Position numbers and translations under genes: made by a program
Source of the DNA: Trochalopteron elliotii
Lineage: Eukaryota; Chordata; Aves; Passeriformes; Leiothrichidae
NCBI GenBank assembly: GCA_024734555.1
Contig: JANPWX010000109.1
Coordinates: forward strand, 1,237,733-1,301,732
Reading direction: 5' to 3'
Length of the DNA: 64,000 nucleotides
Notes under the pieces: model-generated
Told to the model about the DNA's origin: nothing
Seen by the model: the letters and a program-made list of their open reading frames with translations, nothing else
Databases searched by the model: none
Shown: positions 21,360 to 33,000 of the stretch, piece after piece
Layout: each line of letters opens with the position of its first letter
Position numbering within the stretch: the first letter of the stretch is position 1

Positions 21360-24300
21360 TAGCCTGTACATCACAAGCCTCAAACACAACCATGGTTACC
21401 AAAGTCTGTCTTCTTCGGGATCCTGGGGTGAGCAAGTGGTGATGGGAGGGCATGGTGTGCCCTGTGGGAGAGAGCATTGGGGGATGCACTGGGGACACCA
21501 GGGATGCCATAGAAATCCACCTCCATGGGGCCACAGGAGAATCCAGGAGATGCAGCCATTCCCTGGGGAAGTGAGGTCCCAGTGACGAGCATGCAGTCAC
21601 CAGCTCACTGCTGAGCCCTGGATGGGTCACACATTCATGGATGCCTCTTCTCTGCCGTTTTCTCTGGGATTCATGCATTGCCTGCATGGTGAAGGACCTG
21701 AAATACAGGCAGGGGATCTGCTGCTTACCTGAGTAGCAAGAGCTGAATTGAGCAACCCACAAACTACTTCGGGTACTGAAATTAGTTTTAGGCCTGTCTG
21801 TCAAATTAGTGAAACAAGGAGCAGACCTGTAGAACCACTGAGGCAGCTGTATCCATCCTCTCCTGGCTTTGCAAATTATTTGATGCTGAAGATGGGTATG
21901 ATATCAAAGATTTCATGATTGAATTAGTGGAAAAATGATGGGCTGAAGAAAAAAAATTAACTAAACTCAGTGTGGCTCACATAGCATCAATCACTGGCTG
22001 TGCAACTTCCCAGATGCCGTCCTCTCCTCTCTGCTCTATTCTGAAGGGCCCTTTATGCTGCTTTTTCTGCTGCTGTAAGATTCGTCTGCATTCACAGATA
22101 TGCAACCTGCAGGCTATTGGTGTAAAAAATGAATATAACAAGAAAACGCTGTGTGGTCCATATGCCGTGTGGATCTGGTTTCTTAAGTGCTCTGTCTGAC
22201 CTGCTTTTATCCCACCAGCTTCATCCACTTTTATCCCACCCACTTCCCTTCACCAGCGCCTTCTCTGCAGCCCCGGCAGCCCTGGCCGTGGAGCCACCAG
22301 ATGGAGCTGCAGATCTCCGGCACTGCGCGGGGAGCCACTGGGACCAGTGACCCGCCAGCACTGGGACGGGACAGCATTCCTCACACGGGGGATGCCCTCC
22401 CTCCTGTTTCTGTGACCAGCTGCTTTCTTGCAGCATGGTCCCCCAAAGCCCACCCTGCGTGGGTACGGGCTTGGTCTGTGCATGAATGGCTCTGGTGAGC
22501 GCCTCCGCCGCGGCTCTGCGGGGCTGTGCTCTGATGAGGCTGATCCTGCAGCCTGGACCAGCCTCTTTCCCTCCCCTGCTGGGAGCAACCCGCTGGCGTT
22601 ATGTCGTGAAGCAAAGATATGGCCAAGCTTCTTGCTGCCATTGCCCATAGCCGTCTTCTCTCCATTCAGCTGAGAGAAGTTGAGGTTTTCCCAGCCCCAG
22701 TTGCCACGTCTGGGTTGTCTGCAGGCTCCCCAGTCACCCAGTTGCTGAATGGGAACTCCCTCGCCTCTGCCTGAGATGCCAGCTGTGGTGGAGACTGCAC
22801 GGGTCCCTATTTTCCTGCTTGAGTCTGCTCTTCTACAAGGCCAGACCCGTCTCTTGCTCCCCTGCAAGTCCTTTACACACCCGCCGTGCTCCCCCATCCA
22901 TGGCCTTGTGTGAATTGGTCCTTTTTCCCTGGCCCCCTCCTCCCTGCTGCCTTCTTGCCTGCCTGTGTCCTCATCCTGTGCAAGCATGTCCCCTTCTTTA
23001 TGCAGCCCCTTCATCTCCTCCCCAGTACTCAAAGCCACCTGTGTGTACATGGGCTTCTCAGCCATGGCCTCATTTTTGAGGTCCTTTCCAGGATACCCCT
23101 TTCCAACATGCAGTTGTGCCCATTACTAGTTTCTTAGCAAACCACCTTCAAAATTCTACTTTCTGTGGCTCTTGGCACTTTTGGGGTTCAGAGCAAGCAC
23201 TCCTGGGCTGACCAGGTCCCCAGCTGTCATGGGAACAGCGAGCCCATCCCAGGGGATGAGGGAAGAAGGATGCTCTCTCTGTGGGTTCTGTGCAGGTCCT
23301 GTTTGTCCCCCCAGTCTGTTTGAGACTGGGCTCTGCTACAGCCAACTCTCTGCTCACGCCTGGCACTCGCATCCAGGGACAGCAAAAAACTTCACCCAGG
23401 GATGTTTTGCTGGCTTTTCACCACAGCCAGACTGATAAATAGCTGTCTCCTCGCCTGTCTCCCTGGAGAGAAGCTCTCACCACTCTGGCAGGTTGCGAGG
23501 TGCCAGAAAATGCAGAGCCTATTGTTGGTCTCACTTTTCCCCTCGGATGCCTGTTCCCAGCCCACCCTGCAGCCACCGCAGAGCCCGTGGGGCGCTCGGG
23601 GCTGGCGCTTGGCAGCCGCAGCTCCGTGAGCAGGGGGCGAGGGCTGGGTTGGGTCGGGGATTTCCCGGCAAAGCTATTGATGGGAGGCGGGGAGAGTCTG
23701 TATTTACCAGTGATCTGTTAAAGGGCAGCGATATTTTTTAATGTGCCCCAGGGCTGTCTAGGCTCAGATCCTAGAGATGATGGTTTAATGCTCAGGGGAC
23801 TATGCCTTTATTTTGCTTTTTCTCTCTCCTTTACTCTCGTGATGTCTCTGGATGTGTTAGCAGACCTGTGAGTGAGCCAGACCCACCACCCTCCTCCCTG
23901 CCATCAACGCAGAGGAGCCTGGTACTGTTTTTCAGTCCTGTGCTATAGGAAAATAGGGATCAATAACCCAGCTCCCAGCCCTGGATACAGGCACGTGGGA
24001 GGAAACAGTTCCCATTATTTTAAGCTCTCTCCAGAATGTAGATTCTCACAGTCTCTGATACAGAGATGTCCGGCAGACTTTTGTCCCTGCCTCAGCTCAC
24101 ATCTGAGCTCCTCTGCTGTGAGGATGTGCTCTCACAGTCCAACAACTGATTTTTCACACCTTTTAAAGCAAAAGTCACATACCTCATTTTTTTTCCTCAT
24201 GTGAATTGAATTCAGACTTAATTGCTATTCTGAGCAAACAGGTTGCTGCCCTCTGCTCCTGCCACTACCCTCATCTTCAGTGATGTGCTAAGGCTATAAA

Positions 24301-24539
24301 TAATTGAAGGCAGGATCTCCTCTGTTGCCCTTTTTTTGTGATTTGTATTCAGGGGCTGCTCAGGGTCTGTCTCAGCCCAAGAAAGTGCACAGGCCAAGGT
24401 TGAGCAGCCATCAGAGTGAGGGATGGTGTGAGGATTCTCTTGGGAGTGCAGGCGTGCATGGCAGACATCAACAACCAGCCTTGACCATGTTCCTCTTGGA
24501 ATAAAAGCCACAGGGCACAAGCTCAGTACATACAAAAGT
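21360..24539. other. Intergenic between convergent RTP and MASP1 ends
   Basis: No exon recognised; in particular none coding a chymotrypsin-type protease on the minus strand. A CpG-richer block lies at 22240-22560, and a second GC-rich block at 23560-23690 carries a kappaB-like site. The minus-strand frame of 271 codons at 22250-23065 has no recognisable domain. Confidence 0.5.
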
Positions 24540-24545
24540 TTTATT
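24540..24545 (-). terminator. Candidate poly(A) signal of MASP-3 transcript
   Basis: The nearest minus-strand AATAAA 3' of the MASP-3 stop, about 1.63 kb away, followed by a GT-rich stretch (TTGTGCCCTGTGG). I saw no canonical signal between it and the stop. A plus-strand AATAAA lies only 40 bp away at 24500-24505. Confidence 0.5.
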
Positions 24546-26177
24546 TTGTTCTCAGGAGGAAGACTGAGAGAACCATCCTTACCTGACATCAGATATTTTA
24601 CAGAATGTAATATATATAAAAAAGCAATACATATATATTAAAAATATCTTGCATATGACATAGCCAAGAGTACAGTTCATAGTGTATCTGCAAGTTCAAC
24701 CTTCCTTAGGCCTTCTGCTCCTCTACAAGTTCTACAAATGGCTTTTTGGATGATAGCAAAATGTCAGAGTGGCACATCCGCTGTTGGCTTCTTCCTTTCC
24801 TGGAAAAACTAAAGGAGAAGGAGGAGAAAGAGAGGCCTGAAGGAGGCTGCAGGCAGGCAGCGAGCATGGCAGGCGATTTTTGCATGTTGCTTACAGCTAC
24901 AGGAGGGCTTTGCTGGCAAATGAAGGAGAAGGTGTCCCTGCTGAAGGAAGGACAGCTCATCTGACCTTGTTCCTTGTTGGGACTTGTCTGCATGGGCCAT
25001 GGAGGGAAGTTGGGGAGATAGGAATACTTCTGGTGTGTTAGGTGGGTTTGAGTCAATCTAGAAGGACTTGGACACCTGCAATAGGCCACAAGACCCATGA
25101 ACAAACACTGAATACCACTGGTAACCTGCAAATCAGCAAAATCAGTGGCCTCAAAAGCAGTTAAAGGGGGCTAGGTTCTTGCCAGAATGAATAAACTGTC
25201 ATGCAGGACTAACCAGGCCCCTGAGAAAGAAATGAAAGCCAAGGAAGGGTGTTTTATATGAAATGATTCTGCTGAAAATAAGTATTGCCTAGATACAGCC
25301 GGTGTGAAGCTGTCTTGTAATGGAAAACTTTCCTTGGGAGGTCTGCTGTGGCTGGAAACCACAGAGCTAAACTCGGGGTGGGACTGGAGAGGGCTTCAGG
25401 TGATAGAAGACTGGAGAAATTTTTGTGACTGGAGGTCAGGGTGGTGCTGAGTCCAAACCCTGCTCTGTGTCCTTGTGTCCTCTGTGGGTGACTCATCCCA
25501 CATGGTGGGATACAGGTATCTCATTTGGCAGCCATGGCTGAAGTTTAGGGCTAAATGTGGATGCATCCTCACATTTTTGGGGCCAAGTAGATATTGCCTG
25601 AGATGCTGCCAAGAAGGGATGTGTATTTGCATATAAAAATAATGGCAGACTCCCAGGACTCTCTCACTACTTCTTGCACAGAAAAGGGGTTCACCAGTGT
25701 GGGGAACTTGTGAGGCCCAGGCCTGCCCACATGGGTTTCCTGTACTGTCCATAAGCTCTGAAGCTCTGTAGTTGCATCTTCTGATGGAGAGACCTGGTCA
25801 GAGAGTCCTGGGGGTGGGGACAATTCCCTGTGCACGGCACAAAGCTTTGGTGTCAGGGAAACGCTGCCTCAATCGCTGTGCCTTTTTCCTGGCTCGGAGG
25901 GAACTTCCCTGGAGTGTGGGTGAGGTTTGCAGATGGGCAGCACATGCGGAGGACACCAGCCGAGATCTTGTCCTTCACCCCTTCCCTCCAGCTCCCTAGC
26001 AAGCATTTCCTAAGAATGCAAGTGAAGGGATGGGGGACCAAGTGAAACAAATGACCTGGCAAGGGCTTGGCATGCGTGGAGTGTCGTGGCTATTGCTTGC
26101 GAAAGACCCGAGTCTGGAGCACATTAAACAATAACAAGAAGAAAGGGAGCCGCGGTGGCAGCAGGCTGCTTAGTCAC

Positions 26178-27073
26178 TCATCTCTCCAGCTCTGGGTCCA
26201 GAAATGTCCATCTCTCTGAGGAGCCCGTTTTCTGCTCCACCCAGTCCACGTAGTTAGAGACCTTGGTGTACACACCGTACACCTGCTTGCTGCCGCACTC
26301 CTCCGGGCCACCCCACGAGACCAGCCCTTGGGCCACCCACCTCCGTGTTCCTGGGTCCTGGATGACGAAGGCTCCCCCGCTGTCTCCCAAACAAGTGTCC
26401 TTCCCCCCCTCGTAGTAGCCGGCACAGAACATGTTCTCGGTCACGCTGTAGTTGCCTGAGCGCGACTCGTAGCTGGTCTTGCACTCGGCGTGCAGCACCA
26501 CGGGCAGCTTGACATACTGCAGGATGTCAGACAGGGTCCTCATGCCTGAGCTGATGATCTCATCCACAGTGATGTTGGGGTTGGAGATTCCCCAGCCAGC
26601 CACCAGCCCCAGCGTGTTGGGGTGAGGCCCCTCCAGCTCGTGCTCAAACTGGGGCAGGCAGACAGGCATGACATACTTCCCCATGGTCACCTTCTCCTTC
26701 AGCTTGACCAGCGCGATGTCATGGTTGTAGTTCTGGATGTCAAACTCCTCATGGAGGATGATCCTCTCCACTGTCCTGTTGACAGCTTCCATCTTGTTCC
26801 TCACGTCATGGAGGGCCAGATAGACAGTGACGTGCTCCTTGGAGACGGGGATGACGGTCTTGTCCCGCCGCTGGGAGCGGAGCACGTGGGCGGCTGTCAG
26901 CACCCAGGACTCAGAGAGCAGGGCCCCGCTGCCGAACCATTTGTCATTGGGCACCCGGGACATGTCCTCCACCACGATCAGGGCCTGCCAGGGGAAGAAG
27001 CCAGGCTCCGCGTTCCGCCCACCGATGATGCGCTTGATGATGCCAGGCAGGGGACGAGCTGGCCGGCCACACA
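26178..27073 (-). CDS. MASP1: MASP-3-specific serine protease exon
   Basis: 896 bp, codes residues 433-730 and the stop. Landmarks: [62 protein letters not shown]. The whole chymotrypsin-like domain is in one exon and lacks the His-loop Cys, as in human MASP-3. The C-terminal residues after DWVEQ differ from human. Confidence 0.98.
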
Positions 27074-30000
27074 CTGGGGATGGAAGGGACAGGATGGTTA
27101 CTTCCAGCTTATGTATCTAGGGAACAAGGGGTATCCCTGTAGGTTATGCCATGTGGCTGGTTGTCTTCAAACCAAACACTCTCTTTTGTCTCTTTTGGTT
27201 TTGTTTTTCTTTCCATTTTCAGTTTCTGGAGTGATTTGGCTAGATCCACACCACTTCAGAAGCAGAAAGGCCAAATGAGTAATCTCGTAGCCTCACTGTG
27301 ACCTGTGAGCTCACCCAGCCCTTCCCAGACCTTTCAGGCACTTGCCTGGCTCCTGCTCAGTGTGCCAAGAGACCCAGGGGAGGGATGGTGGGAGGACTGG
27401 AGCTTGACATCAACCCAGTCTCACCCCTCACTCTGAGACCTGTCATGAGGTCTACGTTCTCATAACCATGGCATTTTCCCTCCTGGAGCTGCTGTGGCTG
27501 GAGAAGGCTTGGCCACGGAATGTTGCCTAGCACCATGGACTTTACTCCTGCGTCTCATCACCCACAATTCTGGCAGCCAAACCAGAACCTCTCTGCTCAG
27601 CTCTTCAACAGACCCAGAATTAATGCCTGAAGAGCCCTGACTGATGATGCCTGTTCTGCTTCCAGGAGCTTTATCTAGGCACAGTGTTGGGAAGATGAGG
27701 GAATCAGGATGCTGAAGGTGGCCCTGAGAGATTGGACAGGGTGGGGAGGGACAATCCTGTCCCTAGGGAGGTTAAGCCTTTGGACATGGCTGTTGGTGGT
27801 GGAGCTGATTCCTGCCTGTGGCAGCACTACGGGGGGGGGACTCAGGTGGTTTGGGGATGCTGATGTCACTGGGAGGTTGTGGGAGCCTATTTGGGTTTGT
27901 CCTACATCTGGAAGAGTCCTGAATCACAGTAAGTCACGTGCTGGTCTCATCCCTCTCAGTCTGCAAAAAAACCCCCAGATCCTCCATGGAAAGTGCTGGG
28001 ACTCTGCCTCAATGCCATCTGTGCTGTGAGGAGACAATGCAAAGCCTCGCAAACAGAGGGTCTGACCCCTGAGGGTGGTGGGGTCAGGGTGAGAATCAGT
28101 CTTGGAACCAGGACAGGAGCACTGAAAGCTGCTAATGTGGATTTGTTGGGGCTGGGGTCAGTCTCTAGGAAAAATGTAACTCTAGCAGGGAGGGAACATG
28201 GTGAATGTATCTCTGCATGTGCTCTGCACCCCTGTCTTTCCCAGTGCTGAAAGGAATAGAAAACATGCTCAGGAAAAGAATTCCTGTGTCCCAGCCCAGC
28301 TGCTCTGCTGCACCAAAGCCGACGGCTGTCCCAGGGAGATGCTTTTAGAGGAAGTACATCCAGCCAAATATTTATTCTATTAAATTACATATCAAAAATG
28401 CTGACCAGGCTGCAAATGCTCCCACTAATGGCAGAGGCAGGCATAGAGCAGCCTGAAACAGAGGTTCCTCTTGATGGGGAGGTATGTGAGACACGGGAAG
28501 ATCTGAAGAGCAGCTGGCCAGCTGCTGCCTGCAGATGCTGATCTCAGAAGAGCATCACCCTCTCTCTGGGATTTTCCATTTTCCTGAAGTCTCTCTGACT
28601 CCTGTCACTAATCACAAGGCCTGGAAATGGCCCATGAAAGCAGCAATGGCTCCAAAGCTGTCCCCGTATGCTCCCAGCCCAAATTAGTTCAGGATGAAAC
28701 ATCAAGCAGAGATGCAGAGAGCAGCTGCCACAACAAGAGCAGCCACAGCCCTGGTCTTGGAGTTTTGCGGGATGCAGGGAATCTTAGGAGTCCTTCCTTT
28801 AGCCTTGAAGTGTCTCAGCATAGCTGGAGAGCAGATACCCTCCACGGGGCTGGGCCAGTGTCTGAACCCCAGGGTGGCTGCAGCTGCAGCTGCTGCATGG
28901 CAGCTGGACCCCTGCGCCTCTCTGGAGAGCCATCTCTGCACATCCCACTACAGTCCACACCCAAGCTGCCTCCAGGCCCCTGATGTGCCAGCCAGCCTGG
29001 CACCATGCTTGGCTACAGCCAGAAACTGTCCCAGAGACTTTTCTTTAATCCTGAACAGGTGCTGGCCTGGAAACTTGCTGGCTGCAAACATTTCTGCCAC
29101 TGCTCAAAGACTTGGGACTTTTCCTTCCCTGTAAAGCAGTTTGTTATTTTCTGGAAGGCTGAAGAGGTGATAATTGCTACTGGATGTGTACACACTGCCA
29201 ACAGGAGCTGACAGCCAGGTAATGCTCTGCTCTTGACTAAAACAATCTCCAGGGATGCTGGGGGCTGAACATGGCCAGTGGGCTGCTGGTTTCCTTGTGT
29301 GTTGGAGTGGGGAGCTTGGGGAGCCCTGACAGATGGCATGGCTGTGACCCCAGTGCCACCACTGCACCCTAACCATCTGGGCCTGCTGGGATAGCAGGAA
29401 GCCTCTGTCCCCACCACCCTCCTGGCCACACATTGTGGCACTTGGGTATGTACAGCTGGCACTGTCACCAGGAGCAGGCTTCCTGCATGGCAGCATCCCC
29501 TCCCTGTGTGCCCCTGCTCTGCACCCTCGCTGTGGGAACCAACCAGCCACCCCAGCAGCAGTACCTGGTCGGCAGGATGGCAGCTTGGTGCCCAGCTCCT
29601 CACTCCTCCACTGCCCCAATGCATCGCACGTGTAGGTGGCTGCAAGAGAGCAAAGTGTTAGCTGGGCTCTGGTCCTGGCATGAGGGATTGTCCTTTCCAA
29701 TGAGGAGACCTTGCCCAGGTCTTTCACGGCCCTTTGAACCCTTTTTCAGAGCAGGAAGTGACCTCCCTTTTAATGCTCTTTGTGCTCCATTCCCAGGGGG
29801 CCATGGTGGCCTTGGTCCCATGCAAGGACATGTTTCCATCCTCAGTTTCATTGCCTTGAGCTGTCTGGAGGGCTGTGCTATAGCCTCAGCTGGCAGCTGC
29901 CTCCATATAAAAATGCTGCCAATGCCCATTCTGTTAATTCATATGTGAGGCTGGGACCATATGCAGGGAGATAAAAGCAGGGAGACAAGAATGTGAGGAA

Positions 30001-33000
30001 TTCTTTTGGCTTTGCTTGCTGAGGGAGGAGAAGGGAGAAGGGCTAGGCTGTGTCTGCACCCTTTCTACTGTCCAGAACTGGATCTGAAGGGTACAGAGAA
30101 CTGTGGGGCTTGATAAACCACCTTATGGTTTTTCTGTGGTTATGGACCAAGGGGGGTGGCAGGAAAAACTCAGTCTGATATGATCCCACTGCTATCTATT
30201 GAGCTTTGTGTGTTCTGAACGTTTGGATGCTGGGTTGAGGAGCCTTGCAGAACCCTTCCAGAGGCTGCTGGACCTGGTCCCCTCTCCAGCAGCAACTCCT
30301 TTCACAGAGACACAGAAAATTTTGTAGTCTGCAGGGAGCAAATGGCAGGGTAAGAAGGCAGAATGCGGAACACCCGCAGTGCTCTGCTGAAGCTGTGAAA
30401 CACTCAGACAAAGCAGCCAGCAGGGCCAACTCCATCCTGCCTCATTGTGGAGCAGGATTTGTCCAGTCTGACAGTCCAGGCAGGGCAGACAGGGTTTGAT
30501 ATGTGCAGGCTACATCCATAGCCTGCTGTTTGCAGAGCACCCTGGAGCTGACATCCCAGGCTCCCCCCACTTGCATCCCATGTGCCCAGCCTCACTGTGC
30601 CTTGGGGCAGTGGCCTCGCCCTACTGCTCACCGGTGCTGTTGGGGGCCATGTGGTAGTAGGGGTGCTGGCAGTGGTACTGGATGGCTGCTTGGTAGGTGG
30701 TCAGGTTGTTCCTGGTGGAGAAGGTGACAAAGCCATGCTCCAGCTCCGGCGGCGCTTTGCAGTCAGCAACTGAAAGCCAACACAAAAGGGGGGGGTTGAA
30801 CCCTGTGCTGTATCTTGGGGTCTTCAGCCAGCCAGCAGGCAGGTAGTGCTGGGCTTTGGAATGGGGTGGTGGCCTTGTGGGACAGACCAAGGACCTGTTT
30901 AATACTGTATCCCTTTTCTCTCTGGCACTGCAGGAGGCTCGGTCCTGGCAGGGCAGCCTGGCTCTGTGAAACCCTCCCATGGACGCCCTGCACAGCCAGA
31001 GCACATGAGTGGCACCATGGAACATCAGCAGCATGTCCCACTCCCAGGCTGTGTGACCAACACCACTCACACTGGTGGAAACCCCAGGCCTGGGAGCCCC
31101 TCCATGTAGTGCAAGATCTCTCTGCTACACCAGTGAGAGGGGAAGAAGCCTGTTCTGGCAGGTGAAGTCTGTTGTGAGATGGTCTCAGAGTGCGTTTTTG
31201 CATTGTAGAGGTGTGCAGGGAGAGGCAGGCAGTGATTCACAGCTGTGCATCAGGGGTGCTCCTCTATGCACGAGGCTTTGCTGAGAGCACAGCCCTATCC
31301 TTCCTGCTCTGGTCTTGCTCACCAAACAGGGTTGATGAGCATTTACAGATCAGGTGGAACAACCCTTGGTCCTGGCTGTCCTATGGCAGGACATGAAGGA
31401 CATTGAGAGTGTGGCTTGGCTGGTCTGCAGGCAGAGGTGAGGCCAGTACATGTGGGTAAGAGCAAACCTGCTCCATTTCCAAAGACATCAGCAGGGTTGG
31501 CTCTGCTTCACCAATCCCTGGTGTTGACACAGGGTGTGATGAAGGGAGAAGAACTTTGGGGTGCCATTGCCCTTCCCCATGGCCTGTCCATGGTTCCCTT
31601 TCTCCCCATGATCCCTCAGAGTGCTCTGCCCAGCCTCTCCCTGCAGCTTGTCCCCCAAATTAGGTTTGTGCCAAATACTCCAGGGAAGACCCCAGGTTGT
31701 GGGATGGTTCATCTGCCAAATCCAGGAGTCACCTCCATGGAGCTGAGCCTCCCTACCTTGTGGGCAGTTCACAGCACATTTGGGTGATGCTGTGCAGCCT
31801 TCCCCTACTCCAGCCTGGGTGACCTGCCCCAGTGGAGGGCAGGAACCAGGGTCTGATCCTGCCAAGAATCAGTGCTATGGAGCTGGGTTCTCCTATGTTT
31901 AGGATGAGGGGTTGAGTAGGGAAATGGTGACTTTGCAGTAAACAGGTCCTGTGGATCAGGGATGGTGTGAGGTCTGTTGGTTCCCACATGCTCCAAGATG
32001 TGAAGGGAATGAGAACGGCAGTCCTAACTGATCCAGGCTAACAAAGAGAGAATTCACTAGACATAGTAGCTGGAACCAGGGATATGTACCATTGTTCAGG
32101 ATTGCCTAATTCCTTGGGTGAAAAAAGCCTGGTTTATGGCAAAATACTGCAGCTCATCATTCACCAGGGTCCCCTCCACTGTCTGTAGAGACACCAAGTG
32201 ATGGGATGAGTGTGTAGGTGCAGGCAGGCTGGGTGGAGACTCTGGGTACCTATTACCTTGCAGGAAAGAGGGAATGAATGTCAGGGGACCATCCTGGCCT
32301 GCATCTCTACTCTGGGATTGTTTATGGCTGCAGGGCAGCATTCACTGGCCTGCACAGTCCATCTCATCCCTGTGTGTCCCTCAGACCTGGGCAGGCCTGA
32401 TCCCTGGAGAATGGGCTCTTGTAGAGACATGTTGCTGCCCCAGTGTCCCAGGTCCTGCTGAAAGGGTGAGGGGAGGGCATTCGTTCTGTGAGCCTTTCTA
32501 GAGTTTCCCCTCAGAAAAGGGGCCATTTAGCATCTCTGTCTTTGTAGGACCAGAAGTGGACTGATATCCCCAACACACACCTCCTCCTCTCCCAGCCTCT
32601 GGTCCACATCCCAACATCCTCCTAGTGGAGCCTCCAGTGCCCCAGGGAGTACAGGGTGTGTGCCCATGGTTCCTGGGGATGTGAAAGGGGCCAGACACCA
32701 GGCTCTGACCTCCTTCAGCTGCAGTCAGCCTGAGGCCAGTCCATCCTCACCTCTTCCAGGCCAGCCATGGGGAGCAAAGGGGACATGGAGGAACATCCAT
32801 CCCCCAGTCTCGGTGCCAGGGCTTGGTGCCTGCAGGAAAGGGCTGGTGATGCCAGCCCATCCTCCAGGCCTCCTTGTCTGGAGGGTCTGAAAGGCACCAG
32901 GACTCTTGGAGAGAGGAGAGGAAGGAGTGTTTCTTATTTGTGACGCTGGACCAGTGAGGAAGGAGAGTGGGAGGCTGAATCCAACCCAGTGACCAACCAA

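Noticed and set aside
22250..23065. 271-codon minus-strand open frame
   Set aside because: Low-complexity, Arg/Gly/Ser-rich, in a GC-rich block with few chance stops; no recognisable domain or splice partner.
26622..27278. 218-codon plus-strand open frame opposite the MASP-3 protease exon
   Set aside because: It is the mirror of a GC-rich, strongly conserved coding exon; no domain of its own.
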